Under the pieces are notes generated by a model. It did no database searches and was not told the origin of the DNA. It worked only from the letters and a program-made list of their open reading frames with translations. Positions 29,931 through 42,064 of a stretch of DNA of 64,000 nucleotides are shown piece by piece; position 1 is the stretch's first letter; each line of letters starts with the position of its first letter. A program made the translations under genes and the position numbers. The stretch comes from Neocallimastix lanati (nom. inval.) (Eukaryota > Neocallimastigomycota > Neocallimastigomycetes > Neocallimastigales > Neocallimastigaceae). The stretch covers positions 1-64,000 of the forward strand of contig JACVTC010000120.1 of assembly GCA_016946835.1 (NCBI GenBank), in the 5' to 3' direction.

Positions 29931-31236
29931 GTATAATTAATATTATAAAAAAGTAGTAATATTTAATTATATTCTAGAGATTTTTTTTCTTTTTCAAAAA
30001 TAAAAAATTTTTATTTATAATTTAAAATAAAAAAGGAAGGAAAAGAAAATAAAAAAAATATTAATAGAATTCAAATATAAACTAATTCTTTCTATATAAT
30101 TAATTTAATAAATAAACAATTATAAATATCAAAGGAAATTTATTAATAATATGAAAAATTTCTGAATTTTTAAAACTTATCCAGTTTTAATTTAAATGTA
30201 AAATAAATTAGAATTTCTCAAAAATTTTAAACTAAAGCTGGAAAAAGAAAAACAAAAAATAATAAAAAAAAAAAAAAAAGAAGAGAGAAAGTAACATATA
30301 TATTAAAAAGACGAATATATGTAATGATCAACTCTTTAAAAAGAATAATAATAAAATTTTATAATAATTTTATAATATTCTTTTTTTTTTTTTTTTTTTT
30401 TAAAAAATCCTATATAAAGAAGTAATATATAATCCTTATATTATAAGAAAATAAAAATTAAACTGAAAGAATTTAAGAATAAAAAATATATAAAAAAATG
30501 AAGTAAATAAATATAAAATTTTTATATACAATAATAATAAATTTAATATTAAAAGAATTTAATGTTTAAAAAATAATAATAATAAATGTTAAATAGTGTA
30601 TTTTTTTTTATATTAAATTTAAAGTTATATTTATTATTATTATTTTATTTTTATTTTTTAATTTTTTTTCTTATAAGAATTTATTCATAGTAATTCCAAT
30701 ATCCATCAACCAAGAGTTGTTTTTAATATTAATATTTTTATAACGAATTAAATGTAAATTTTTTATAAATGTATATTCAAAATAATATTATTATAAATAA
30801 TAGTAATAATAATATTTTTTTTCTTTATTAAATAATTAATTTTAAAAACAAGACTTAAATCCCAAACCAAGATTTAACAAAATAGGAAAATTAAAAATAA
30901 AAATTAAAAAGTTTAAAAATACTTAATAATAATAATAATAATAAAAAAAAAGTAAATCTTTTTTTATCGTTGAACGATAGAGAAAGAATTACTTTAACCA
31001 AAAAAAAAAAAAAAAAATAAAAAAATAAATAAAAAAAATAAAAAATAAAAAATAAAAAATAAAAAATAAAAATAAAAATAAAAATAAAAATTAAAAACGA
31101 CAAAAAAGAACAAACCAACCAACAAGAAAAAAAAAAGAAAAAAAATTATTACGTATAGGTTATAAATATTATTTTGATGGTGGTAGTAAGTTAGGTTTAC
31201 TGAGAAAATGGTTATTTTAATTTCGTTTATTCAACG

Positions 31237-31283
<47 letters not shown>

Positions 31284-31346
31284 AAAAGTTTTACTGAGAA
31301 AAAAAAAAAAAAAAAATGGTTTTTTAATTTCGTTTATTCAACGTTT

Positions 31347-31390
<44 letters not shown>
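29931..31390. other. AT-rich intergenic DNA
   Basis: No gene seen. GTTTTACTGAGAAA ... ATTTCGTTTATTCAACG occurs twice (about 31195-31240 and 31290-31342), each copy followed by a long T run. Confidence 0.6.
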
Positions 31391-31393
<3 letters not shown>

Positions 31394-31880
31394 TTAGGCT
31401 CCTCTCTCTTAACATTGTGCTCTCTTTACAGAAATTTATTCCTCGGGCTAGTACTCGGCAAGGGTTACTATTCCGAAAGTATAAGCGCAAACTAACCAGG
31501 AGCGTCAACGCTGAAAATGCAGTAAGACAGGCTAGCAGGGCCAATGCTTCTGAAGGAGAAGATCATAATTTCTTTCAGATAGTCAATTCAAACCATAATC
31601 TATAAGGAGGTGAGGTTCGTTGCCTATGAACTTTTTTCTGAATTTATCTATACACTTATTTTTGATTATTACTTTTTATGTAACGTTACCATTTCATTTA
31701 TTATTATGTTCAAACTGGACAAATAATATTTATTTATTTTATTAATTCTGTGTTTTTTTTTTTTTTTTTTATTTTTTTATTAAAATTAAAAATATTCATG
31801 TATTTTATATAAGAATAAGTAAATAAAGATTAAAGTTCGCAATAATTGCGGCTATTAAAAAAAAAAAAAAAAAAAAAAAA
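31391..31880 (+). pseudogene. LINE fragment, 3' end with poly(A)
   Basis: 5'-truncated LINE. The last codons (SVNAENAVRQASRAN...EDHNF) stop at 31605. A 3' UTR follows, ending in AAAGTTCGCAATAATTGCGG and a run of A. A second copy of the same 3' end lies at 55245-55703. AATAAAG precedes the tail. Related C-termini appear at 35370-35450 and 42065-42240. Confidence 0.8.
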
Positions 31881-31886
31881 ATCTTA

Positions 31887-33333
31887 ACAATGAAAAGAAG
31901 AAAAAATGTAAAAATTATATCAAAAGGAACTCAACGATTAGTATTTATGCCTTATCTCATGATCTTCAAGTATTTCCAATTGCTGGCTTTTGTGCTTCTT
32001 TTTAAATAAAATGATTTTTGTAAATGGAGAAATTCTAAATGTATTATTAAAGATCTCATAAACCTTATCCCTTCTAGGCCACGTTATTCTTGGTCGAAAA
32101 AATCACAGGTGCTCTTCAAGAAAATAAAGAAAAAGAACATCACTAAATTCAAAGATGTTATTGAATCATATTGGTCTGATGTTGGTAAATTCCAAGGAAT
32201 TAAAGGTATGAATTATGATAACTTCAAATTTATAAATACTAGAAATTTATTCAAGCTCAGCCTTGAATACCCTCATTTAAGTTTAGGTTTTAACTGCATC
32301 TTAAAATTAAGAGCTGGTTACAAAATACAAAATATAATACAACTATTGCAATTAGAAGTGGTAGAGTTTCTGACGACTGTCCTAAATTCTGCCCTTGTTG
32401 TGGAAAAGGTGAACAATCATTTTATCCATTGGATATTTGAATGCTCTATCTTTTCTTTATGTCGATGTAAATCTTTAGATTTTATCGATGATTTATTCAT
32501 TATATTTGCCAATAAAGTAAGGAATCTTTCCTTACTTCCTTCTTATTCTAATATTTTAGAATATGAAAATTTCATAAACAGGTATATTTATACATTCCTT
32601 CTTGGGGGAATTTCAGCTTTAGATGAGCTACAATTCGATACTGGGGAACAGAGACATTTAAGTGAACAACTCCTAAAAAGTTCACAGGGGTCTACTGTTC
32701 CGTATATTGTGGGGCTTCCGGAATATCTTGCTAATACAATACCAATCATCAGTAGCTCTCTTGAGTTACTTTTTGAGAGGTTTAGCAAAAACAACATTCA
32801 TTACCAAGAGTGCCGACGTCGTACCGATATGGCAAAGGAATAAATGCAGTTGGAAGTCCTGTTAATTCTCATCAATACACATTAACTAACAGCACAGTTC
32901 CGAACATAGAACCTATAGTAAGTAATTCAATTTCTGATGTTCTTTCTTGTGGTTCAAGGGAGAATTTAGTGGATACCACACTATCTATTTTAAAGATGTT
33001 ACTTCTTTGTTTTATTATGTTAGATTAAACTGGTGATCATGCTACTACTCGTAGTATACATCACTCCGAATTTTATTTAACTCTTGAACTTATTTTTATT
33101 CTTTAATACATTAAATTTTCTTTGATTAATTAAAATTTGTTATTTCTTATCTTTTTATCATTTTTTATTTTACTTAATCTTTTATATATATTTTATTTTT
33201 TTTTATCTTTTAATTATATAATGTATTTTTTTTATAATTAAATGTAATACATAAAAATATTTCAATTTATTTAATAAAGCACTGGAAGTGTATTCTCTTC
33301 TTAGTCTAAAAAAAAAAAAAAAAAAAAAAAAAA
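31887..33333 (+). pseudogene. LINE fragment, C-terminal half with poly(A)
   Basis: Homologous to the region after the RT in the 41930-46885 LINE: YSWSKKSQ, KNITKFKDVIESYWSD and LSLGFNCILKLRAGYK, then a zinc-finger region and the terminal GLPEYLANTIPI segment. Frames are broken in several places. The 3' end reads AATAAAG...CTTAGTCT followed by about 26 A, the same terminus as the younger LINE. Confidence 0.8.
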
Positions 33334-33344
33334 TTTACACGTTT

Positions 33345-34829
33345 CTTTTCAAATAAACTTATTCCTATGTCAAAGGCGTAAAAATGATAATAAAGAAACT
33401 TACCTTGCTTTTCTAGATTTGAAAAAGGCATATGATTCTGTTCCAATAAGGTAATATTTTATATAAATTAGATGCTTTTAGTATTAGAGGTAAATGTTAT
33501 CAATTTTTAAAAAAAAATCTATATTTGACTACCAAAGCCAGTGTTAAAATTGATGATCAATATTTGGAATCTTTTAATATTATGAAAGGAGTTTGACAAG
33601 GCTGTCCACTATCACCAATTCTTTTCAATCTATTTATTAATGACATTTTTAATGATTTTTCAGAACTTGGAATTCCTTTAGGCAAATCTAGATGTTGTGG
33701 TGGACTCTTTGCAGATGATATTGTTCTATGCGCACCGTCAAGAACTAAGTTAAAAAAAAAAAATGCTTAAGAAGGTAAATGAATGGGCTAAATTTAATAT
33801 GATGAATTTTGGAATTAACAAGTGTGCAACGATGGTGATTCGACCAGACATACCTCTTTTTCAATATAAAAAAGATCCTACTGTTTATCTTGCTGGTCAA
33901 CCAATCCCAATAACTAAATTTTATACCTATTTAGGCATACCATTTGATAAAAGCTTATCGTTGAACCCTATTATTAAATTACTTAACTCTAAAGTTACTA
34001 AAGCTCTCTTTTCTGTTAGTAAATTTTCTTTCAAATTCCAAAATTCCTTTTTCCATTTAAGAAGATTATAATTAACTCTTATGTACTTAGTAAAGTCTCT
34101 TACTTTGCACCTTTTCTACTTGGTTCAAATAAAGCGAGAACAAATAATACTCAGAAATTAATTAATAAAGGAATCAAGATGGGTTGCAGGTTTACAAAAA
34201 GCCAAATCTTTTATTAATGTATATTCTATTTCAAAAGATTTAAATATTCCTCCATTGTCAGCTAAGTGTGCTTTGTCTCAAGTCAAATGTTTTGATAAAT
34301 GGAAAGATTCAAATTGTATTATTTCCTATTTAATTAATAATATTTCAAAATATAGAAAATATACATGGACCAAAGAAAGTAGAACTCTTAAAACGTAAAC
34401 TGGAGAAAAGAGATAATAATGATAATAAAATCAAGAATTTTTATTGGAAAGGGGATATGAAAATCAATTCTATTAAAGCTGAATTTTATGATAAAAACAG
34501 ATTCGAAGAAACATCAAATTTTATAAAACTTTGTTATTAATATCCTGATCTTTCATATGATTTCTATTGGCTATTGAGAGCACGAAAGCGGATATAGATT
34601 AGATGCTAGAATTGCTAAAGCTGCAAAAATAATAGATCAAATATGTCCTAATTTTTGTCCCTGTTGTAAAAGTAATAAACAACGGATAAGGCATTGGTTA
34701 ATTGATTGTCCATTTTTTCAATCATATTCGTAGTAAAGTTAGTGATAAAATTTTATTTTTATATAATGCTTTTTAACCGTGACAACCTAACAAATGATAT
34801 TGTTAATAGTAATTATGATTACAACAACA

Positions 34830-34865
<36 letters not shown>

Positions 34866-35702
34866 GTAATAATAGTAATAGTAATAATAGAAATAGTAAT
34901 AATAGTAATAGTAATAATAGAAATAGTAATAATAGTAATAGTAATAATAGAAATAGTAATAATAGTAATAGTAATAATAGAAATAGTAATAATAGTAATA
35001 GTAATAATAGAAATAGTAATAATAGTAATAGTAATAATAGAAATAGTAATAATAGTAATAGTAATATTAGTTTTAGTAATATTAGTAATAGTATTATTAG
35101 TAATGTTAGTAATAGTATTGAAAATAATGTGTATGTTGATTCTAATGTGTGTGAAAAAGTGTTTAATTTCCTTCTTGGAGGTCGAAGTATTAATAACAGT
35201 ACAAGGGAATGGAAGGATCTATTTAAGTGCCAGATGAAATCAGGTGCTTATTCTGATACTCCGTTCTTAGTGGTTACTGCGGCACTTCTCTAATCGATTA
35301 TACCTATTGCTATTGGCCAGCAATGGTCTTTATTCAATAGGTTCAAATCGAATCGTACTACTACCACCAAGAGCGTCAATGCTGAAGAAACAGTAAGACA
35401 GGCCAGCAGGGCTAGCGCAACCAATGAAGATCATAATTTCGTATCTTAAAATTATGATTAACATTGTGAAGTCAAAAAATAATTATTATACTACAGTATA
35501 ATAATGCCCTTGTGAAGTCTTACAGATATTAATTAAATGAAACTAGAATACATTTTACCATTATTTTATTTTATTTTGTGTTTTATTTTTGTATATTTTT
35601 TTATCTTTTTCGTTTTTTTTTTTTTATTTTATTACATGTATTTTATCAAATATTTAATTAATAAAGATGAAACAAGTTTGCTGCCGTTAAAAAAAAAAAA
35701 AA
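33345..35702 (+). pseudogene. LINE copy, RT to 3' end, with Asn-rich insertion
   Basis: Decayed reverse transcriptase: LAFLDLKKAYDSVPI, QGCPLSPILFNLFIND, GGLFADDIVL (the RT active-site DD) and TYLGIPFD. Then the zinc-finger segment HWLIDCPFFQ, a simple-sequence Asn/Ser-rich stretch (34820-35070), FNFLLGGR, the SVNAEETVRQASRAS C-terminus, and a tail after GCTGCCGTT. Many stops and A-run insertions (for example at 33750-33762). Confidence 0.8.
34826..35066 (+). repeat. 30-bp minisatellite encoding NSNNSNSNNR inside a LINE
   Basis: A short (AAT)n run is followed by about six or seven 30-bp units of AGTAATAATAGTAATAGTAA plus ten bases. Open in several frames because it lacks stops. A similar Asn-rich stretch occurs at the same place in the copy at 54827-55150. 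Confidence 0.85.
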
Positions 35703-35704
35703 TT

Positions 35705-36500
35705 ATTAGAGTTATGGATTTAAATTTCGTAAATTCTTATGTGTTAGTCTCTATAAATATTACTCATGAAATCGAGAATACCTACTCTTTCAACTGTCTG
35801 TGCTATATCTCAATTACGTTGCTTTAGAAAATGGAAAAAAACTCATCATCATGTATTATTAATCATCTCACTAATAATATTCCTACGATGTCACATTACT
35901 CATGGACTAAAGAATCAAGGACTTTGGATAAGAAATTAAATGGTTAAAAAAACAAGTGAAATAATAAAAAGTTTTATTGGGAAAGAGAGATGTCTTCAAA
36001 CTCTCAAAAGCTAAAAAAAAAAAATGCAATTATTTACAAGGAGGAGAATGATTTTGGATTTATTTCGGAAATCAAAAAATTTAACATTTCAATATCCTAA
36101 GTATCAGTTGGGATTCTTTTTGGATTTCTCGAATTAGGTGTGGTTTTAAATTTGACATTTAGTATTTTTCATTAAAAGAATAGTAGTCTCATCTCAGAAG
36201 ATTGCCCTAAATGTTGGCCATGTTGTGGTGTTAGTGTACCTAGCTTTTCTCACTGGATCTTTGCCTATAAAGAATTAGGGGAACATTACAGAAATAAATT
36301 TCTACCTTTTTAGATGATCTCGTTTTTTTTGAAATTCGCAATGATAATTGAACAAAAAAAAATCCTTGGATGTTTCTTTAGGTTTAGAAAAGGATTATGA
36401 TATTAATATTTAATATTTTATAATTGAGTGCTCTTCTTGGCAGGAGTCCCAATGATGAAACCTAAGCTATAGAGTTTCTGAGGGGATCAGCAAATTGTAT
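35705..36500 (+). pseudogene. LINE fragment, post-RT region
   Basis: Broken frames with SSCIINHLTNNIPTMSHYSW, TKESRTLDKK and FYWEREM, matching SHLVKNIPTLSHYSW in the younger LINE, then a damaged zinc-finger region. Confidence 0.7.
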
Positions 36501-37039
36501 AATAATAAAATTTTTTAATTATGTTTCAATTTACATACAATCTCAATCTTTTTATATAAATCATAGCTTTAGTTTTTAAAGCAATTATTCAATCAAAAGA
36601 CTTTTTTACACTATACTACAAACAATATTGTTTTTGTTTTTTTCTCTTATATCTTTAAAATTTTTCTATACTATATATATATATACATTTATCATTATAT
36701 ATGTTATTTTATATCTCTATATAAATTTTTTACCTTAGATTGTTAATTTTTTTATATCCTTTTACAACATATTAACATATAAAAAAAAATTAAAATTTAT
36801 TTTACATTATATTTATTAAATAAATAATTTTTCTATTAATATTGTTTTCTTAATATATCTTAGGAAACTCAATTCATGAGAAACAATTAACTTTTATATT
36901 CAGTAAACTTAAATGTTAATATTTTATATATAATTCTTTGGTATGCAATCCTTATATCAATTTTCATTTGATAGAAATTTAAGTCAATTTTCTTTGGTAT
37001 GAAATCCTTATATCAATTTTCATTTGATAGAAATTAAGT
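36501..37039. other. AT-rich spacer with a 56-bp tandem duplication
   Basis: TTCTTTGGTATGNAATCC units start at 36934 and 36990. They lie just upstream of the LINE copy that follows and may belong to its 5' UTR. Confidence 0.55.
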
Positions 37040-39124
37040 CAATTTTTTTCTCAACAAACTCTAAACACGGATGCTTTTTTTTTGCTCAGTTAATACTACA
37101 CCTTTCCATCATGGTTTCTACGACTTCGGGAATTATTATAACCTTATTTTTATCCATGACCTTAATTCTTGGTCCCCTAGTAAACCAATGGTTCAAGTTA
37201 TTAGTAAGATCCCTAACTACTGTGAAATTATTCCATACATAAAAAACTTTTTTTTCTCCAAGGTATAGCTCATACTTCATTGTTAGGGTTAATAAACACA
37301 AAAATGATCTCAACTTTTTCGATGTTTTAAATTTCATAGGAGAAAAAATTCCTGAAACAGCTAAAATTAACTGGTTCTTGTGTAATAAACTTAAACGAAA
37401 GAACAAGTCTATAAAAAATCTAATAACATTGATGTTGAACCTAACCCTATGGCATAAGATTTTATTTTATCTCTTGCCATCTAAATTCAAAATTTTCTTT
37501 CTTTAATCTCTGTGAAAGTTGGAATATTAATGGTTGGAATATTGAAAAGCATGATAGTATTTTATACCTCAACTCTATTTTTTTTTTTTAAACCTATATG
37601 TATCTGTTTTACATGAAACTGGAAAAAAGTAAAATATCTTCCAAAAGATGTTTTATCACCACCATTAATTCCAAATTACAATTCAGTTTTTCTTAGAGCT
37701 AATCTTAAAACCCCCCGGTATGAGAGGATTCTTTTTTTGGTGTTTATTCTTCGTTTTCTTTCTTCCAAGAACCGTTTTCATACAAATATTATCATTTCAG
37801 TAAATATTACTTCTTTCTAGAATCAAAAATGTACTAATGGTAATATCTACTTCCTTCAAAGCAAAATGGAAGGAAGTAAAGACTAGTTACTTTTGATGAA
37901 CTTTCTCAATGGTTACATTTTCACAATAGAAAAAATGTTCCTGCTGTCCTAGTTGGTGATTTTAACATGTCATTAAAGAAGGATCAAAACATACATTTCA
38001 AAATAATTTTCCTAATCGGTATATTGCTCCCTTATAGGGTAATCAATTTACTTATGAAAAAGGTACTAGATCGTCTTGCATTGATCACGTCATCTATAAT
38101 GAGGCTCTGGCAACTCATATTAATAAGACATCGGTTTGTACTTCATTTTATGGTATCTCCGATCATAAACCTGTTTTACTTTCTTGCAACAAAGTTCTTT
38201 CCGATGGCTTTATAGGTCCTGCTAAATTTTCTAAATAGTCTACACATATTTGTAAAAAAAAAAAAAAAAAATTCAGATATTTTATCACATAATTATTTTT
38301 TCAATCTTAGTAAATGATTTCGATTCTCATTACAATGCACTTACGGCTGATGAAATGGTAGAAAAATTTATCAATACAGCAAATAATATCAGGGAAAGAT
38401 ATTAAGGCTTTCATTCCAACAAATGTAAAAGGCTCGGCTTTTTATTGTCCCTATTACATTAAAAAAAACTGTCTCATGAAAAGCATATTACATTTAAAAA
38501 CATTTAAGCTTTTCTTTAATTGTGAAAATGTTGATAATTACCTTAAACAATTTAATAAATATGAAAAAACTTTTGCAAATTGATCAAGAAAACAAAGAGT
38601 AAATTTCGTTCTGCTAGATATAAGGCTAATATAGTAAAAATCGGTAATTATTTTTTTGAATAAAGATTTCAAAAATGGTTGGAGGTGTTTAAAAAAAAAA
38701 AAAAATAAATAAATGGCTAAACCATCTTATTCATCCACCTCTCTTACTTGCTTTAAATATAAATTTGTTCAAGATATTATCTCTCCTACTAAGCAATTAG
38801 ATAAATGGGCTGAATATTATAAAAATCTAGCTTCTGACCCTTCAGGTCACAGCCTTAATCGTAACTATTGGAATCATGCTCTACGAAATATTAGTCTTTT
38901 TAGATCCTCTGCTTGGAATATCAGCGGTTCCAATTACGATTGATGATATTAAAAAAAAAATACTATTTCATCAATGAAAAACAACAAAGTACCCGACCCT
39001 GATGATTATCCTGATTGAATTCTACAAAGCTCTATTTTGCAATGAAGAATTACTAGAAACCCATGCTTGCCGCTGGAAAGTGCCTTAAATTGATATTTAA
39101 TAAAATCTAGAATGGGACCTTTCC

Positions 39125-39156
<32 letters not shown>

Positions 39157-39517
39157 AACTCAGCTTCTATTGTATCTATCCCTAAGAAAGATGACCTGCC
39201 AGATTGTAGTCACTATCGAGGTATTTCTCTCATTAATGTTTGGACTGAAGATCATTTCAAAAAATTATAACTGATAGAAATATCTACCTACGCACTTAAC
39301 ACACAATTTCATTAGACCTGAATAATTTGGTTTTCCCAATCGTGAAGAATGCATTTAGTTTATTCATTTCCGTTAGAGAAATTTGCCAAAGAAGAAAATT
39401 TCAAGGAAAATTCACATATCTAGCCTTTTTAAGATCTTAAAAAAAGCTTATGATTCAGTTCGTATATTTAACATCCTTACTAAATTGTATCATTAGGGAG
39501 TCCGTGGTAAATGTATT
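37040..39517 (+). pseudogene. LINE copy, N-terminal domain to RT, cut by microsatellite
   Basis: Contains the N-terminal segment LIFIHDLNSW and YFIVRVNKHKNDL, decayed APE endonuclease (VGDFNMS, SDHKPVLL), KPSYSS, EFYKA, SIPKKDD and KKAYDSVRIFNILTKL, then ends abruptly at GVRGKCIP where an (ATT)n tract starts. Several long A runs (38688-38704, 39126-39152) interrupt otherwise alignable sequence. Confidence 0.8.
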
Positions 39518-39518
39518 C

Positions 39519-40625
<1,107 letters not shown>

Positions 40626-40767
40626 CTATTTGGAATCAGATTCAAAAACTTTTCTATTATCCATAATCATTGGTTCAGTTTCCTGTACACGTCCAGAAGC
40701 ATGAACCTTAATAACATGTTCAATACCATTTTCACATAATAATTTAATTACAGTAAAATAAGTATCT
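40626..40767 (-). pseudogene. Unidentified host-like terminal exon or gene fragment
   Basis: An open frame of about 45 codons ends in TAG at 40626-40628: TYFTVIKLLCENGIE, HVIKVHASGRVQETEP, MIMDNRKVFESDSK. Composition is that of a real protein and GC is higher than the flanks. A possible 3' splice site (AAGTAG) lies just upstream at about 40768, and the frame is closed by TAA beyond it. No upstream exon is recognised. Not similar to the LINEs here. Family not identified. Confidence 0.45.
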
Positions 40768-40967
40768 ACTTATTTCTGTACTGCCTACTATCTATTCATT
40801 TATTGATAATATAAGCAATGATGAAATTCCTAAGAGTATTATTTAATATCTTTTTTTTTTTTTTTTTTTTTTTTTTAATAAGATTTTCATGAAAAATATA
40901 AACAGCACAAAAAAAGAAAATTCATTATCATTTTCCTCTTAAAAATTTATTACCTTCTACATGTATT

Positions 40968-41004
<37 letters not shown>

Positions 41005-41499
41005 AAAACCAAAGAAATAATTAAATATAATAAAGAAAGAACTAGTAAAAACAAATAAAATTTTTTTTATTTTTAATTAAATAAATACTTTTTTTCATTA
41101 ACATGAATGAAATTAAAATATAAAATTTTAATTATTATAGTAATTATGCATTAATAATTAATCTTATATGTAAATAAATAAGTAGTAAGTAAGTAATAAA
41201 TATTATATAGCAATGTGATTATTTCCATTATATACATTTTATTTTATCAATTTTTTCTAATTTTTAAAAGCTAAAACTATTTTTATAATTAGTTATAATT
41301 ATTACATATTTATAATTAAAAAGATTAAAAATTTGAAAAGAATAGCTATAATAGTAGTAACTAGTAAAAATCTGTAAAGTATAATTAAAATATTAAATAA
41401 TTTCTCTATCAAAAAAAAAAAAATAATCCTATTTATTACTATAATAAAAAGGATTTTTTAAGTGTTTCATTTAAAACTTGTGATTATTAATTTAATATA
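40768..41499. other. AT-rich spacer with a short duplicated segment
   Basis: TTATTACCTTCTACATGTATTCC, then a T run, then ACTTAAAACCAAAGAAATAA (40950-41022) is repeated with changes at 47198-47252. On the minus strand the 47-kb copy reads GMYVEGNRLLGG and suggests a small duplicated exon. No intact gene. Confidence 0.45.
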
Positions 41500-41916
41500 A
41501 AATTTGCCATAACAGCATAATTAAGGTCTGACATCTTACCAGAGATCCTTCATCATACATTTAGAATTTCTCCATTTAACAAGCCATTTGATTTGAAGTG
41601 AAGCATAAACTCAAGCAATAAGAAAAATTTTGGAGATCGCATGATAAGGCATAAGTACTAGAGTTAGTTAAGTTTCTTTCAATATAATATTTCTTATGAG
41701 ATTCCTTTTCATTATTTTTAACTATGTCATTTTCTTTAATCCTTGAGGAAGGATCAATACCCCTTACTAAACTAGTAATAATAAAAAAAATTGAACTTTG
41801 TTTGTATTTAGTCATGTTTGAACCTAAAAGTAGAGCAAAATATATAGCTTTGCTAATAATATGTGATTGAATAATATATATCGCTTAAGGGGTAAAGAAA
41901 TCAACCTATTGGATAA
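41500..41916 (-). pseudogene. Older LINE, C-terminal part (left of the nested LINE)
   Basis: Minus-strand remnants such as VYASLQIKWLVKWRNSKC match LCAKAMIRCFKKWKDSSC of the younger LINE. Together with 46899-47190 it is one older copy split by the younger insertion. Confidence 0.65.
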
Positions 41917-41927
41917 GAAAACTAGAG

Positions 41928-41929
<2 letters not shown>
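41917..41929. repeat. Target-site duplication of the nested LINE
   Basis: GAAAACTAGAGAA here and again at 46886-46898, exactly bracketing the younger LINE. Confidence 0.88.
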
Positions 41930-41966
<37 letters not shown>

Positions 41967-42064
41967 CTAGGAATAAACTTTATTTAATAATATTTTTTTT
42001 TTAAAAAAATACATGAAGTTTAAATACATGAATTTTTTTTTTTTTTTATATTAATATTAAAAAA

